The notes: generated by a model not told the origin, from the sequence alone. Positions 44,281 through 57,335 are shown, counted from the stretch's first letter. The stretch is DNA of 64,000 bases from Nematostella vectensis (GCF_932526225.1 NC_064047.1:11647501-11711500); one strand, 5' to 3'. Translations and numbers: made by a program.

Positions 44281-44928
44281 CTAAGATCATTTGCATTGCA
44301 CTCATAGTACCAGCCGTGAAGTAGAGAACAATCGCGCACATTCTTGTTTAGTTTGGCCTAGTTTAAACGCCGTTCTTTTTATGTGCCGTTTCTAATGCAA
44401 ATGAACGTAAAACAATTGTTTCATTTACATTCATCTGCATTCGGAACGGCGGTTCCAATTCTACCTTTTTTTTATTTTTTTCCAAAGAAATTAAAATAAG
44501 CTTTCGACATTTTGTAGAAGAAAATACAATTTTTATATGTTTTAGAGAATATAAATAGATGGCGAAAAAACAAGATGGCGGCCATTTCAGCACGAGAAAA
44601 ACACGTTCATTTTAAACAGTTTACACCAACTGTGAATTTTATTTCGCTCAAACCATTGATATTACCATTCTTAACAACTTAGCGCATGGGATTTTTAATT
44701 TTTGAAGAAATAAAAAAGTTATTACCAAAAATGTGGTTTTCGAAGAACAAAAATTCGCCATTTCCCGTGGTATCAAAATTTCGCAAATCGGATGCGTGAA
44801 GTTATCGAGAATAATGATGTTAGAATATTTCTGCGAAAAAAAAAAAGATGTAAGATTTGAACAGTAGCTTCTCCGACACGTTTTTCTGTCACGTGACCAT
44901 GGAAGGGGTCAGATGAAGTCATCACCTG
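44281..44928. other. Non-coding, no gene recognised
   Basis: No coding exon seen. Ends at the left LTR of Gypsy element 2. Confidence 0.5.
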
Positions 44929-45014
44929 TGTTATGGTAAACCTGTTGAATTTGCTAGTTACCAGGCCATGCGCAGCAGGGCTTTGCTTTTAGTCAACGGA
45001 ACACTAATGAAACA
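44929..45014 (+). repeat. 5' LTR of Gypsy element 2
   Basis: 86 bp; contains CCATGCGCAGCAGGGCTT, shared with the 3' LTR. Confidence 0.85.
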
Positions 45015-45960
45015 TGGTGTAAGAACGGGATTTTGCACACCAAAAAGGCCCCCCAGAAAGCCAAGAGGGCAAGAATACTGAGATAAGTGTTCAATTCATA
45101 TGCAACGGGCAAAGATTGCTACAGAATTCAGAGAAATTAGGTGAGGAATTCCAGTCCAAATTATATATGTGAGGTACTTGTACTTTTGCACTGTACAAGA
45201 GCCCAGTGAAAGTTTCTTGAAGAGAATCAGGGATCGCATTGCCAAATGCAAGTACACTACTTTTGAGAAAGAAATGTTAAGGGACCGGATTGTATTTGTC
45301 GTACAAGTGAAATATGGCAGTTAGACAGCTTCACAAAAATGAAGCCAACAAAGACCGTCCACTATACGAAGCAAAACAAGTCCAAATCATAGCCGAGGCA
45401 GATCACAGAATGCAAGTATTGTGGTGACAGCCATGCCGCTGGAAAATGCAAAGCATTTGGGCAGGTCTGCAGTAAATGCAGCAAGAAGAATCACTTCGCT
45501 AGAGTTTGCATGTCCACTCGTCAAGATCATAAGGCGAGTCAGCCTCAGCAGAAGCCAGAAAAGCAGACTAGAAGAGGTAAACAAGACGTACACCAACTAG
45601 AAGTAAGCTCATGCAGTGACGATGATGATGAATTCTCCAGCAATGACAGCCTGTATACGATTCAGTCAAACCAGAGGAAAAGGCAATATTTTGCACAAGT
45701 GTTAGCTGTGACAGGAGATGAGACGGCCAGGCAGTCAATCAAATTTTAGCTCGATACCCGAGCAACATGCAGCACACTATCCCTTAACGACTACAATAAG
45801 CTGACCAAGAAGCAACCCGAGCAGTCCCAAACTGGGCTGCGAGCCTACAATCAGTCAACCATCAAACTCATGGGGCAAGTCAAGCTTCACTGCACAGCAA
45901 ATGGGATCACAAGAAAGGTTCACTTCCAGATAATCAAAGGCACCAACCTCATTACTCTCG
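45015..45960 (+). pseudogene. Gag and protease region of Gypsy element 2
   Basis: A much reduced Gag (the capsid part is mostly missing). Around 45410-45520 a frame shows two zinc knuckles, CKYCGDSHAAGKC and CSKCSKKNHFARVC, then the open frame 45510-45749 with an acidic linker (SSCSDDDDEFSSNDS). A stop at 45747 precedes the protease motif, which reads LDTRATCSTLS, so the glycine of DTGA/DSGA is replaced by arginine. Confidence 0.7.
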
Positions 45961-47167
45961 GGCAGAGTCTGCGAAGCACTTAAGCTTCTTGAATTCGATG
46001 AAGAATGTGTCCACCAAATCGAGCCAGGTCCAAAAGAACCCCTGACAAAACAGCATATCTTACATGACTACAAGGATGTCTTGTGGACTTGGAAGGCTGC
46101 CGGGTACATAACACATAGAAACAGATCCAACTGTGAAACCCAAGCAGAACAATCACAGGCGCGTCCCTATTCCAGTACAGGATGAGTTGAAGAAGAAGAT
46201 TGAGGATCTTGAGGAAATCAGTAAGTGATAAGTAGTGGGGGAGTAATAGTAACTACCCCAACACCATGGATAAGCAGCATGGTGGTAGTCCGACAGCCGA
46301 ACAAGCTACGAGTATGCCTAGACCCATCGGAGTTGAACAAGGCCATAATCAGAAACCATTATTCAACTCCAAGTTTTGACGAAGTGTCACCCAAACTGAC
46401 CAATGCCAAGGTATTCTCAGTAGTCGATGCAAAAGATGGATTTCTGCAAGATGTCTTGGACGAGCCATCAAGCTACCTCACAACATTCTGGTCTCCTTAT
46501 GGCCGTTAAAGGTAGTTGCGAATGCCATTCGGGATCAAGTCCGCCCCAGGAGAGTTCCAGCGCAGAATCAATGAATGTATTGAAGGCCTTCCAAACATCG
46601 CAGCAGTCCATGATAACATCATCATCTATGGAACGGGTGAAACAGAAGAAGAAGCAATGGCATGTCATGATGCAGCTCTCAAAGACCTACTAGATAGATG
46701 CAGAGAACACAACCTGAAGCTCAACCCAAAGAAGCTCAAATTCAAGTTGGACAGGGTGACCTACTTAGGACATGTCCTTAGCGCAGACGAAATCTCTGCT
46801 GATCCAGAAAAAGTGAAAGCCATTTGTGAGATGCCGCCGCCTGTTGATATTGTAGGCGTCAAGCGCCTCATTGGTGTTGTCACGTACTTGTCCAAATTCC
46901 TTCCTCAGCTAAGCACGGTTACAGAACCTCTCCGACGTCTGACTAACAAGGAGGCAGTGTTTGACTGGCCGCCACAGCACCAGGAAGCCTTTGAGAAGAT
47001 CAAGATGATGATCATCAAAGCACCGGTATTACACTATTATGATGTCAACAAAGAGGTAACCATTGAAAGTGACAGCTCCAACGTAGGCTTGGGGGCAGTC
47101 ATCACACAAGAGGGACACCCCATTGCCTATGCCTCTAGAGCTCTCACTCAGACTGAGCGCAACTATG

Positions 47168-47168
47168 G

Positions 47169-47229
<61 letters not shown>

Positions 47230-47964
47230 GCCTTTTTTTAATGAGGGATTCACTTAATATCACAATGATAATGTATGCATGGCCCTCAACAGAAACAAAA
47301 TAAATAAAAGCTATTTACAAATCTGTTTACAGCAAAATCTTTGACGAAACTATTTACAATAACAATCCTTTGCTGATTTATAAACTTATTTACAGAGTTG
47401 TGATGTATTTTCTTAGTTTTGCGGAGAAGGCGGTGATTGACTTGGCTTCTTTGATTTCTAGTGACAATGCATTCCACCTTTTAGCTGCTACAAACTTAAA
47501 GCTGTTTTTTGCTAATTTAGTCCAAGCCTTTGGAAGTACTAAGTTATGGTTTGCTGCATTTTAGTGTTCATGTTATGTACATCACTACACTTAACGAACA
47601 TATCTCTGATATAGCATGGGGTCATATTGTTCATTGCCTTAAAGAGCAAAACAAGTTGTAGGTACATTATTCTTTTGTCGAAGGGGACAATATTTAGTTC
47701 TTCAAAAAGTGGTTTTGAAGGTGCATCCCATTTCTTATCGAGGATAACCCGCGCACATCGTTTCTGGAACTTGACCATATCGTCGATGTGTTGCTGTTTG
47801 GTCGAGCCCCAGACGATAGCACCATAGTCCAATATTGGCTGTATGAGCGAATGGTAGAACAGGGTTCTTGCTTTAAGTGACAGGAATTTCTTTGTCCTTT
47901 TTATCAAGCCTAGTCGCTTGGAGATCTTATTGTGAATGTACTTGAGGTGGTTGTATGAGGTGGT
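47168..47964 (-). mobile_element. CR1/L2-like LINE 3' fragment inserted in Gypsy element 2
   Basis: Minus-strand frame 47994-47539 encodes the C-terminal domain of a CR1/Jockey-type reverse transcriptase: SLFEHTTSYNHLKYIHNKIS, SLIQPILDYGAIVWGS and FQKRCARVILDKKW. Its 3' end, on this strand at the left, runs into a (GATA)n tract at 47170-47229, i.e. a microsatellite tail. A TATG target duplication fits both edges (ACTATG on the left, GTATGCTC on the right). Confidence 0.85.
47170..47229. repeat. (GATA)n microsatellite, tail of the LINE
   Basis: Fifteen uninterrupted GATA units directly at the LINE 3' end. Confidence 0.95.
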
Positions 47965-49467
47965 ATGCTCAAATAGAGAAAGAGTGCTTAGCAATCATGT
48001 ATGCAACTGAACCACTACATTCTAGGCAAGAAGAATGTCAGTCCTTACAGATCACACGCCCCTTGTCACGATTTTCAAGAAGCCCATCCTTACCTGCCTT
48101 AAGAGTCTGCAGCAAATGCGAATACGTCTACAGAAATTCTCGCTTGCTGTAGAGTACAACCCTGGGCCCTCAGTGATACCCTATCCCGCGCATCACTACC
48201 TATCAGATTTTCCAGATAAGTGAAGAAGAGAAGATACGAGAAGAAATAGAAGATATCGGCATGCAGGAGTCGCCGTTTGTGACTGACGAACGACTTGACA
48301 ACATCAGACGAGAGACAGCCGAAAACCCCTCACTCCAAACCTTGATGACAGTCACCCAGCAAGGTTGGCCAGACAACAAAGCTGAAGTTCCCACGTGTAT
48401 TTTCGAATACTGGCCATACAGAGATGAACTATCAACTCAGAACGGACTTGCCTTCAGGGGAACCAGGATCGTCATTCCTGCAACAATGAGAACCGAGATG
48501 ACAACACGAGCACATGCGTCACACCTAAGTATCCAGTACACTACAAATACAGCTAGAGACATCATGTATAGACCAGGCATGTCAGCTGACCTTACAGAAG
48601 CAGTACAGCGATGCTCCACCTGTCAAGAAATGCAACCAGCACAGCAGAAAGAGCCAATGATGACACATCCCATACCTCAGCTACCATGGCAAGCAGTTGC
48701 CAGTGATTGCCTGGAAGTGCAAGGCGAACACTACTTGGTCCTAGTAGATCTGTACTGTGACTACATAGAATTAGTTCAGCTTACAGACATGTCATCTAAA
48801 ACTCTCATCCAGCAGATGAAACCGATATTTGCAACCAACGGGACACCAGCAGTTCTTATATCAGACAATGGAACCAACTACAGCTCACAGGAATTCCAAG
48901 AGTTCACCAAGGCATGGGAAACATATCACGTAACTATACATCCTCATCACCACAAGTCTAACGGGAAGGTGGAGTCGGCAGTGAAGATTATGAAGAGAAT
49001 CATCATCAAGGCCAGGAAAGACGGCTCAGACCTGTGGAAGACACTATTGGAATGGGGAGACTCACCAACTCCAGTGGTTTCCATGGCAACAACGCCAAGC
49101 AGTTACGTTGTACAAGTCAATGGCAGGACGTATCGCAGAAATCGGGTAAATTTGTGAGACGCTCAACCTGACCTATCAGCTGCACAAGACCATTCTGCTG
49201 CAGGGCCGAGCCATGATGCAACAAAGTCCAGCACCAGAACCAAGTGGTCCAGGTTCATTAGACGCCACGGCACTTGTACTTACAGAACCAGTAGTCACAC
49301 GATCAGGACGAGTTGTGAAGCCTCCACAAAGGCTGATCAATGCTCAGTCATAGTTTACAACTTAATGACTTTTAAATGCCAGTCAACTTTGTTATTTGAA
49401 ACTGACTTATAGTTATAGTTGCTGTGTAGTCTACAATTGTGTTTAATGTTTGTTGTCCCTAGGGAGA

Positions 49468-49553
49468 TGTTATGGTATAACTGTTGAATTTGCTAGTTAC
49501 CACGCCATGCGCAGCAGGGCTTAGCTTTTAGTCAACGAAACACGAATAAAACA
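49468..49553 (+). repeat. 3' LTR of Gypsy element 2
   Basis: 86 bp, preceded by the purine stretch AGGGAGA. Confidence 0.85.
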
Positions 49554-52500
49554 CTTATGTCTAAAACACGTATGTTGAAAATTCCAAAAGATTTGACAAA
49601 AAAACAGAAGCTTTTATAAAACACAAATTTCCCTTGCAACGGACTCAAAAGATAACATACCATAGGCCCTTAAAGACCCGCGTTTTACGCTCGCGAGTTT
49701 GCATACGATTCAAAGTTGTGAAAACGACTTCCACTTAAATTGGAAGATTCAATTGAATGGTTTAACATTCACGATACGCGATCCGTGTGTTTGATTCGTA
49801 GACACGGAATCTAGACAGCCGTGTCAACGGCTTTTCAACTTTTTCTAAACGACTTTTTTACCGCTTGCCCACGTATTTTCCTTCCGTGCCAACGGAAAAA
49901 AAGTACAGTGACCACGGGAAAAAAATCCGTGTCGATGGAAAATAAGGAAAAGAAATCTGTTTAAACGGTGGTTCAACACCCGTGCACACGAGATTGAAAA
50001 CCCTAAGTGTACGTTTTCCCGTGGACAGTCACATACATACTTGTCTCAAATTCACGGAAAAGCTTTGGTTTGGGCATTTTTTTCCAGAATAAATTATCTA
50101 TTTCTCAGTTTTATAATATTGGGGCTTATAAACAAAAGTTTTTGGAAAGTAACTTACAACTTCTGGTTCCTGCCTCGTTTCCATGACATATTTAGATACA
50201 ATATTTAGGTATGACATTTGTTTAATTAACTGAATTTTGAACAACCATTGTCATATAATTGATCGTCGCTTTCTAGTCGAACAAGACATCATGCAGGCGC
50301 GTTCTCAGGATTGGGGGGGGGGGGGGGGGAGGGGGTTGCGCAGTGTGCGCGTGTCATGGTCTCTTACTCGGATTGATCGTAGCGGTGATTTCTTTCATTG
50401 AACTCTCTACAGACAAAGTACTAGAAATTCACAAACATACTTCTCTTGAATATGGATACGTTATGCAGCTAAGCTCCTCTCGAGACAATTTGCTATCTTT
50501 TATCGCAAATAAAATTTCAGCAAAATTCTTTATTCACTCATTACGGCGGGGAATTGTCATTACACAGGGAGTTTGAAACAAAATCAAATGGAATGTAAGA
50601 AATGCCATGTTCATGTTAAGGTCGGTAATATCGGCCGTGAAAAGCAAGTCATTTTACACATCGACTGTTCCAAAAAGGGCTTCTTTTTTCACTAATGTAG
50701 ACCTACTCGCCGCGAGCCGTGGGTTACCTGTGAAAAAACTTCCCGTGCACATGTATACTATCTACAGTGAAAGTCCTGCATCAAGCGAAATTACTGCCGA
50801 ATCGTGATTGGTTGTAAGGTATCAATCTCACGTGATTTAAACATGTTTGATTGCAGCATGAACCCTGAATTCCATACATGCCAGTGGATGTAAGCTGTAC
50901 ATAAACTCATCCTGTAACATGCCGCTGGCCATGTGTCAAAATTAGTCTGCGTGCTCCCTCTTGATCTCCAGCTAAAAATCAACCCAATATTCAAGGAACT
51001 GACGGCCATTGTAATAAATCGTGGCTTCTTTAGTATTTTTCCTCAGTGCTCAGCGCGAGGTTTTTCAGTTTAGTATAGAACTATTTTTTTTAGAACAGTT
51101 TTTTAAAATAATTTTTAGGGGCAAGGCACAAACAAGGCAAGTTGACGATTGCCGCTAACGGTATATTAAAGTTGAACTGCCGGCGAAAATCACATTAAAA
51201 AAAGCGAGAAAAAGAATGTTTGTCGCCTTAAATAGTGGTGAGCTATGGCAAGAGTATCAGGGTTGCTATGACAAAGCTTGGGTTTGAGTGAAAGTTCCTT
51301 CCGGTACCTTGTTTTGTTAGTCTCTGACCCCGCTCTTGAAGAGAAGGATTTGTCGAGACAATAGTTACTTGTTGTTGTACATCAAGATATTTAATTAAAG
51401 CTAGAAATGGTACAAAATTTAGTATCCCACAGCCAGATTACTTATAATAGCATTACGAGTTTCGTTTCCAAAAGATATCCCTTCAAGCGGATTTCTCTGG
51501 AGACAGGCTGTGGAGAAATTTAGAGCAGAAAAGAAAGGGCGCGAAGCTTGTGTGATAGAGACCTCATTTTAGGGCTAAATCTTCTCGTTGGCAATTGTTT
51601 TTAAAAATTCGTTCAAATTGAATCCCGATTAGAAGCCCCTTAAAAGCGTGTGATCGATCTGATCTTTGGCGAACATAATAACCAATGCTTCTAGTCTGCA
51701 AATTATGAAATAAAAATTAGATATTAATAATCGGCCGAGGAATCGATTCGGTGGTCCACTTTTCATAAGACATCAAGTTGAACTGAAGCAACGGGTTTCA
51801 TAATTTGATTTTTTTTTATAAACAACAACGAGATGCCTCGATTTGTTTTTGTCTTTTGGGATTTTTTGTTCCGCCAGTCAAATTAGTCTAAGCCAATCAG
51901 ATTCTTGCCATCTCTCGCCTAGTGCAGTTGCTTGGATTTCTGTCGCGACACTGAGGTCAAATCAGACGAAGCGAGTTACTTATATCACATTACTTGTCTA
52001 CAGAACGCGCACTACAGGAAGAGCTTCAAATCCACACCGAGTTTTCAAGGTAATTACCATTCGCGTTTGCAATATTCAAAGTTTCATGTGCTGCACAATT
52101 TGCATTGAACGATTGTTGGTCCAGCTCATTACAAATCGTTATCATTTTTGAACCATTGTTTAAAAAAAATGTCAGCACATTAGCAGATCAGCATTTACTT
52201 TGCTTTGGTGCATACACCAGTGGATAACATATTTAACAGTACTTCATACTTGAATTTTTTAAGCTCCTGCATAACGGTCGGTCTAATCAGTGACGAAAAT
52301 AATCATAATTATGAGAGATGAAAAATCAAAAGGGCGCGAAGCGTGTGTGATAGAGACCTCATTTTAGGGCTAAATCTTCTCGTTGGCAATTGTTTTTAAA
52401 AATTCGTTCAAATTGAAACCCGTTTAGAAGCCCTTTAGAAGCCAATCAGATCTCTCGCCTAGTGCAGTTGCTTGGATTTCTGTCGCGACACTGTCTAGTT

Positions 52501-54973
52501 TTCGTCCATAGGGAAGCCAGGGAAGTGCACAAAGTGGACATTCGTACGGATCCGCACTCCGACTAGAAAATGTTTGCACAGACATTTCAAAAATTCTTAT
52601 TTTTTAGCGTTGTCGCTGTAATTTCTCTAGTGTTCAATGTTCTAAATTGTATAGGAACATAAAGCGCTCCATAAACTTTAAATGGATTTTGGTTGTTGTT
52701 GTGTGTGTTTTTTTTGCCACCGTAGAAGATAGGGTTCCATCTGGAACATTAAGATCGCCGAATACAATCGTCGGTGATGAGAGTGCAAAGAAATTTCCGA
52801 ATAACCCAGAATGAGAGCCGGCTTGCAGGCTACTGTAAAGTCATATTTCATTTTTCTTATATTGTAAGCATCAGCACCACATAGCTTAGTTCTACTAAAC
52901 GCCAAATATCCGGGAAACATTTGCTGAAAAATTATATCTTGCTTACGGTTAAGTACCAACAAGGAAATTCCTTGATTGGTTTGTAATGCCATTTGAAATG
53001 AATAAGTTCTAGCTCCTCAAACAATGCCATTATCAGGATTAGACTTTTTGTTTATCGAAGTTATTCTTGATATTATAAATTAGACAATTTTCCTAACTTT
53101 TAGCAAACATCCTCCGACCGGTTAGAAATTAAATTTGTGCCAAGATAATACTTAACTTAACTTAACTTTGGACAGGGCATCGTCACGGCAGTTGACAGAG
53201 TCATTTACTAAGGTAGCAATACAATTATGTGTGAGGCAATTAATTGATTTGCCAATTACTTAATTAGATACTTAATCCAACTTAAACTTATGATTTTAGT
53301 TTTTGAACAATGTGCATTAATGGTCACATGAATAGTTTTGTTCAAGTTAAGTATGTATTTTGATCACTGAGTAACAGCACCACGTACATTTTGCATAAAA
53401 AGGTGCTCAACCAATTTAAATGAAAATAACTATGTCTTTTTTCTATCAAAGTAGAATTGATTGGTTGTATAAATGCAATTGCTTAATAAATAACTATGAA
53501 TACAAAAGAATTTGTGAATTATATGGCATGGGCTAGACTGTTTTGAATTATACTATCACTCGCTCACTTACTCATTCATTTGTTCATTCTTTTTTTATTT
53601 ATTATAGATGTTATCTATATTTTTTCTTTTATACAATCTAGTATATTATATTCCAATGTTTTACTCTGTCCCTTTATACTGCCCCTTATATGTAATGTAC
53701 AGGTATATATATATGATCTAAGGATCCATTGTGATACTGACTTGTCTTATGCTTGTTGTAGTTTCATTTTATTTCATGTTGGTTAGGTTACAATCCCCTG
53801 CTGCTGTATAAGTGTGAATTGGTAGCAAAAAAAAAAAAGATATATTTTTTATATTGACACAAATTGTGCTTTATATGTGACTTTATAAGCATTTTAGACT
53901 AAAATAATTTGGAATACTAGGTCATTGATTTTTTCTAAAGTCGCCCAAAGTCAATAACTTATCATTGGTAAAGTCGCTCAAAGTCGCGTCTTGTAACCTT
54001 AGGTTTTGCCTATAGTCGCCTAGAGTTGCTGAGAGTCGCCCAAAGAATCGACGAGTAGGCCTTAAGTTGTCCAATAGGGATTCTGCTTGGTTCTCTATCA
54101 CGATAAGGTACAGATTTGGGTTTGTTCATTGACCATTCCATGGCACACTCAAGAGCAAAAAGGTATGCAAATCCAGACCTCAGACAATGTTTAGAGATAA
54201 AAATTGCACTGCATTGTATTTACATCAACGGCAAACTTACAGCTTTTTCAAACAAATCACAATATCGTTTTCTAACGACATTAATAAATTGTCCATGGAC
54301 TACTGTAGTCTAGCATATAGTATACAAGCGACACGAGCGCGATAAGACTAATGATTACAAACATGCTAAATACAATCGCCTTTCTTTTCAACAGAAAAAC
54401 GAAAAAAATATCTCCAAAAGACTTAGTGACATTAAAACAAATAATAAACTAGTAGATAGCACGAAAAAGGTAATCATTATATTGTCTTCACGACTTACAA
54501 AGTATCGAAGGAACAGATTGTTTTTCAATATGACGGAATTCTTCAAGCTCACTTCTTCTTTCAGTTCGATCTATTGCGGTTCGGGTCTATCGCGGACGGT
54601 GTGTGCATTTGTGTGAGTAGTGAGCGTCCCCGTATTAAAATCAAACGATAGAGACTTTCGCGAACGAAAAGAGTCTTCCACAAAAGCCGCCTCGCTTTCA
54701 GGCAGAGCATACCGCAGACCTCTGAGCATCGCAGGCTTACACGTTTTCGACAACGTCGATAGATAGATAGAAAACCGAAACCTAGGCTCGTGCTACCACA
54801 GGTAGCCCGAGTAAAAAGCGAGATGGAGAAAAAATCACCATATTCGAGACTCGAAGCAGCTACATTCTAGCTAACAGGCTAATGATCTGACCACTACAAC
54901 TACGGAGATCTTATGTAGATTTGGTCTAGAAACCACTTGTATATCGCTTTCTTCTTTGTATCGTTTATGTTAT
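49554..54973. other. Long gene-poor stretch
   Basis: No exon, RNA gene or domain recognised on either strand. Contains a G18-type tract with one A (50313-50335) and a directly repeated module (next entry). Confidence 0.45.
51537..52492. repeat. Repeated modules (two direct copies)
   Basis: 51537-51650 (GGGCGCGAAGC, TGTGATAGAGACCTCATTTT, AGGGCTAAATCTTCTCG) recurs at 52332-52440. A second block, CTCTCGCCTAGTGCAGTTGC with TTGGATTTCTGTCGCGACAC, is at 51911-51951 and again at 52453-52493. The order suggests a duplication with a later deletion in the second copy. Confidence 0.85.
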
Positions 54974-55168
54974 AGCCGAATTCGTTGTTGCCCGACCTCC
55001 CAGAATCCAAATTTTGTTTCTTTGTCTGCGGGAATAGCGCGTAGTCAATCAAACCAAACAATCAAAACCAGACAAACCGCCCCCAAAGCTTATGTCTGGC
55101 TACGCGCTATTCCCAAACGACAAAAAGATTTTGGATTCGCCGAAGCCGAGCCACAACGAATTTGGCTG
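54974..55168. mobile_element. MITE, family M1, copy 2
   Basis: TIRs of about 75 bp: left AGCCGAATTCGTTGTTGCCC with GGGAATAGCGCGTAG, right CTACGCGCTATTCCC with CCACAACGAATTTGGCT. TA flanks both ends, consistent with a TA target duplication as in Tc1/mariner-type MITEs. Confidence 0.85.
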
Positions 55169-55285
55169 TAAACATGCCAAATTTTAGCTCGAAATAGAGC
55201 GAGTGAAAATTATACAATCTGTTTTAAACTTTGTTATGAAGCGAATTATGTAGGAATTGCTTTGACAAAAATCTCAGAGTTTTCC

Positions 55286-55985
55286 TAATGGTCGCGGGTC
55301 ACGGGTTCTAAGGTGCGGGTGCGGGTGCGGGTTATCTGTTAGGTATAATAGAAAAAAGGCTAGATTAAAGCATGATTACGAAACTTTGGTCTTACATAGC
55401 GTAATTTGTAATACTAGGTGTTTTATGGATTAAACTATGTGAAAGGTCTCGTAAGTCTCGAAAGAACAAATATGCGAAGAGTCCGTAAAATTATCGGTCG
55501 AAGGTCGAAGACGTGCATAGACTTTTCCATTGATAATTCCTCGGCATACATCTCAAAAAGCTGAGCCATTTTTTACATTTCGTCCGAAAACCATGCAAAA
55601 AATTGAATGTTGGATTATATCGAGAGACTGAACTAAATATTCGACTATAGTAAAATTAAATAGTACAATGTACAATGCAATAGTACAATTAAAAAAAGAT
55701 AAAACTATAGTACAATGCTATACAAGTACAACTGGATTGCGTATTGGCGACAGATCGTAACCATGACTGCCTGTAAGGGGATCTGTCATCAACTTACAGA
55801 AAATTGCCCGCTTCCCCGCTCTCTGGTGTTTTCTTTTTCGGATATTTAATTTTCGCGCGCCAAAAGATATATATTTATGACAAAACATCCCCCACCCCCT
55901 AAAGAAAATCAAACGCGTAGCTTTTTCAAACCTGCACCCTGGAAACCCGCAACCGCGACTTGAAACCCGCGACCAATAGGGAAAC
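55286..55985. mobile_element. Candidate non-autonomous DNA transposon
   Basis: Left end CCTAATGGTCGCGGGTCACG followed by GGTGCGGGTGCGGG is inverted at the right end (GCACCCTGGAAACCCGCAAC, GAAACCCGCGACCAATAGGG). The 700-bp interior has no transposase. Confidence 0.6.
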
Positions 55986-56674
55986 TAAAAAATTTAAGCG
56001 CTTTGGATCCTTAGGGACGGACCATTATTATTATTGTTTTTTTGTTTTTTTTTTTTTTTGGGGGGGGGCTGGTATAATTTTTTCAGGCAAACATTTGTTT
56101 TCCGGTATCCCTTTTGCAAACAATTTTTTTTAGCTTTTAAATTGTCAATTTTTCGACTGTTGACCCTAATCGCCATTTGTGATATTCGCAGTATTTTATT
56201 AAGCGATATTGCAGAGGTTTCGCGAAAATGGTTGTTTACATTAGCGAGAAAAGTCCCCGTGACATTCGCAGCACGTATAAAATGGAAATTACATTAATCT
56301 CGGAACAAAATAAATTTACATGTTAAACTCGTGTATAAAGCGGTAAGAAACTTTACTTTGCGAGTGTATATCGACTACATCTCGTGAATGTCACATGACG
56401 CACGAATGTCTTATCATCCTACTGCAGCTCTAAACCAGCAATAGCTAAGCTCTACAGCTACAAGCCCTACAGCTCAAGCTTAAGTCGACGATTGCTCTAT
56501 AGTTGAAAATAAGGAGGTTCTTAAAAATGAGCTTAGTGGGATGGTTGAGAATAAGGTTCTTAAAATGGATGAGCTTAGTGAAATGGTTGATAATAAGTTC
56601 TTAATGACGGATGAGCTTAGTGAAATGGTTGATTTAATGATGGATGAGCTTAGTGATGTGGTTAGCTTTAATTT
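55986..56674. other. Flank of Polinton copy 2 with a short acidic ORF
   Basis: Plus-strand codons from about 56505 read as repeats of (M/K)DELSEMVDNK type and run to SESESDSDFDSDESEYQRGS in the frame 56541-56816. I do not recognise a protein; it may be a degenerate coding repeat belonging to the Polinton terminus or to host DNA. Confidence 0.35.
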
Positions 56675-56945
56675 GTCTGAATCAGAGTCAGACTCAGATT
56701 TTGACTCTGATGAATCAGAGTATCAGAGAGGGTCTTTATCAGCCTCCATTTTGACACTAAAGCAACCACTCCTACGGAATGTGCTCAAATCAAGTCTATA
56801 CTACTCACCTGTCTGAATCAGAGTCAGACTCAGATTTTGACTCTGATGAATCAGAGTATCAGAGAGGGTCTTTATCAGCCTCCATTTTGACACTAAAGCA
56901 ACCACTCCTACGGAATGTGCTCAAATCAAGTCTATACTACTCACC
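56675..56945. repeat. 136-bp tandem duplication at the Polinton edge
   Basis: GTCTGAATCAGAGTCAGACT starts at 56675 and again at 56811; both copies end CAAGTCTATACTACTCACC. The last part is an inverted match to the sequence just outside copy 1 (22578-22640). Confidence 0.95.
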
Positions 56946-57335
56946 ATTGTATGGTGTCATATTCTGGTATGATTGTATGGTATCACATTTTGCTGAAACT
57001 ATATGATAAAAGATTTTGGTGAAACTATATGGTATCCCATTTTGGTGAAACTATATGATAAAAGTTTTGGTGAAACTATATGGTATCATATTGTGGTGAG
57101 ACTATATGGTACAAGATTTTGGTGTCAGCTTATGAATAAATTACTGGAACTATATGCTTTCTTCATTTCGTGGGATCCGTGCGGTGTGTGCGGGTCTCAT
57201 TTTATGTTCACGGCTGTTGCGTGACTTTCTTGGAATTTTAATTCTTAGGAGCGAGTAAGGGGAACCCCCCGCAGGCAAGTATAAATATGTCTATATTGTA
57301 TTTAGGAACTTTCCCGCTGGCAAAGTGGAATGTCC
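56946..57335. repeat. Terminal inverted repeat of Polinton copy 2
   Basis: Five to six 26-bp units with GGTGAAACTATATG, then TGTCAGCTTATGAATAAATT and GTGCGGTGTGTGCGGG. It is followed by GGAGCGAGTAAGGGGAACCC and ATGTCTATATTGTATT, which match the left end of copy 1 at 8597-8665. Confidence 0.88.

Larger units (their letters stand above)
46090..49357 (+). pseudogene. Pol of Gypsy element 2: RT, RNase H (split), integrase
   Basis: RT: WISSMVVVRQPNKLRVCLDP, FSVVDAKDGF, then a frame change near 46510 to LRMPFGIKSAPGEFQRRINE. The second catalytic box reads AAVHDNIIIYG, with Asn in place of the usual second Asp. RNase H begins IESDSSNVGLGAVITQEG and is cut at 47168 by a LINE, resuming near 47965 with YAQIEKECLAIMYATE. 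Integrase frame 48261-49157 keeps HASHLSIQYT and CSTCQEMQ of the HHCC finger, VASDCLEVQG, ISDNGTNYSS and HKSNGKVESAV, i.e. all three acidic positions. A C-terminal piece follows with TRSGRVVKPPQRL near 49300. Confidence 0.85.
44929..49553 (+). mobile_element. Ty3/Gypsy LTR retrotransposon 2, old and nested
   Basis: Short LTRs of 86 bp at 44929-45014 and 49468-49553, starting TGTTATGGTA and ending AAACA, with about six or seven differences. PBS-like TGGTGTAAGAACGGG follows the left LTR and AGGGAGA precedes the right. I see no matching target duplication. Many stops and frameshifts, and a CR1-like LINE splits RNase H. Older than Gypsy element 1. Confidence 0.88.

Noticed and set aside
54840-54920. 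tRNA-like stretch (GCTAACAGGCTAATGATCTG)
   Set aside because: I could not fold a full cloverleaf with proper T and D arms; possibly a decayed tRNA-derived SINE but unsupported.
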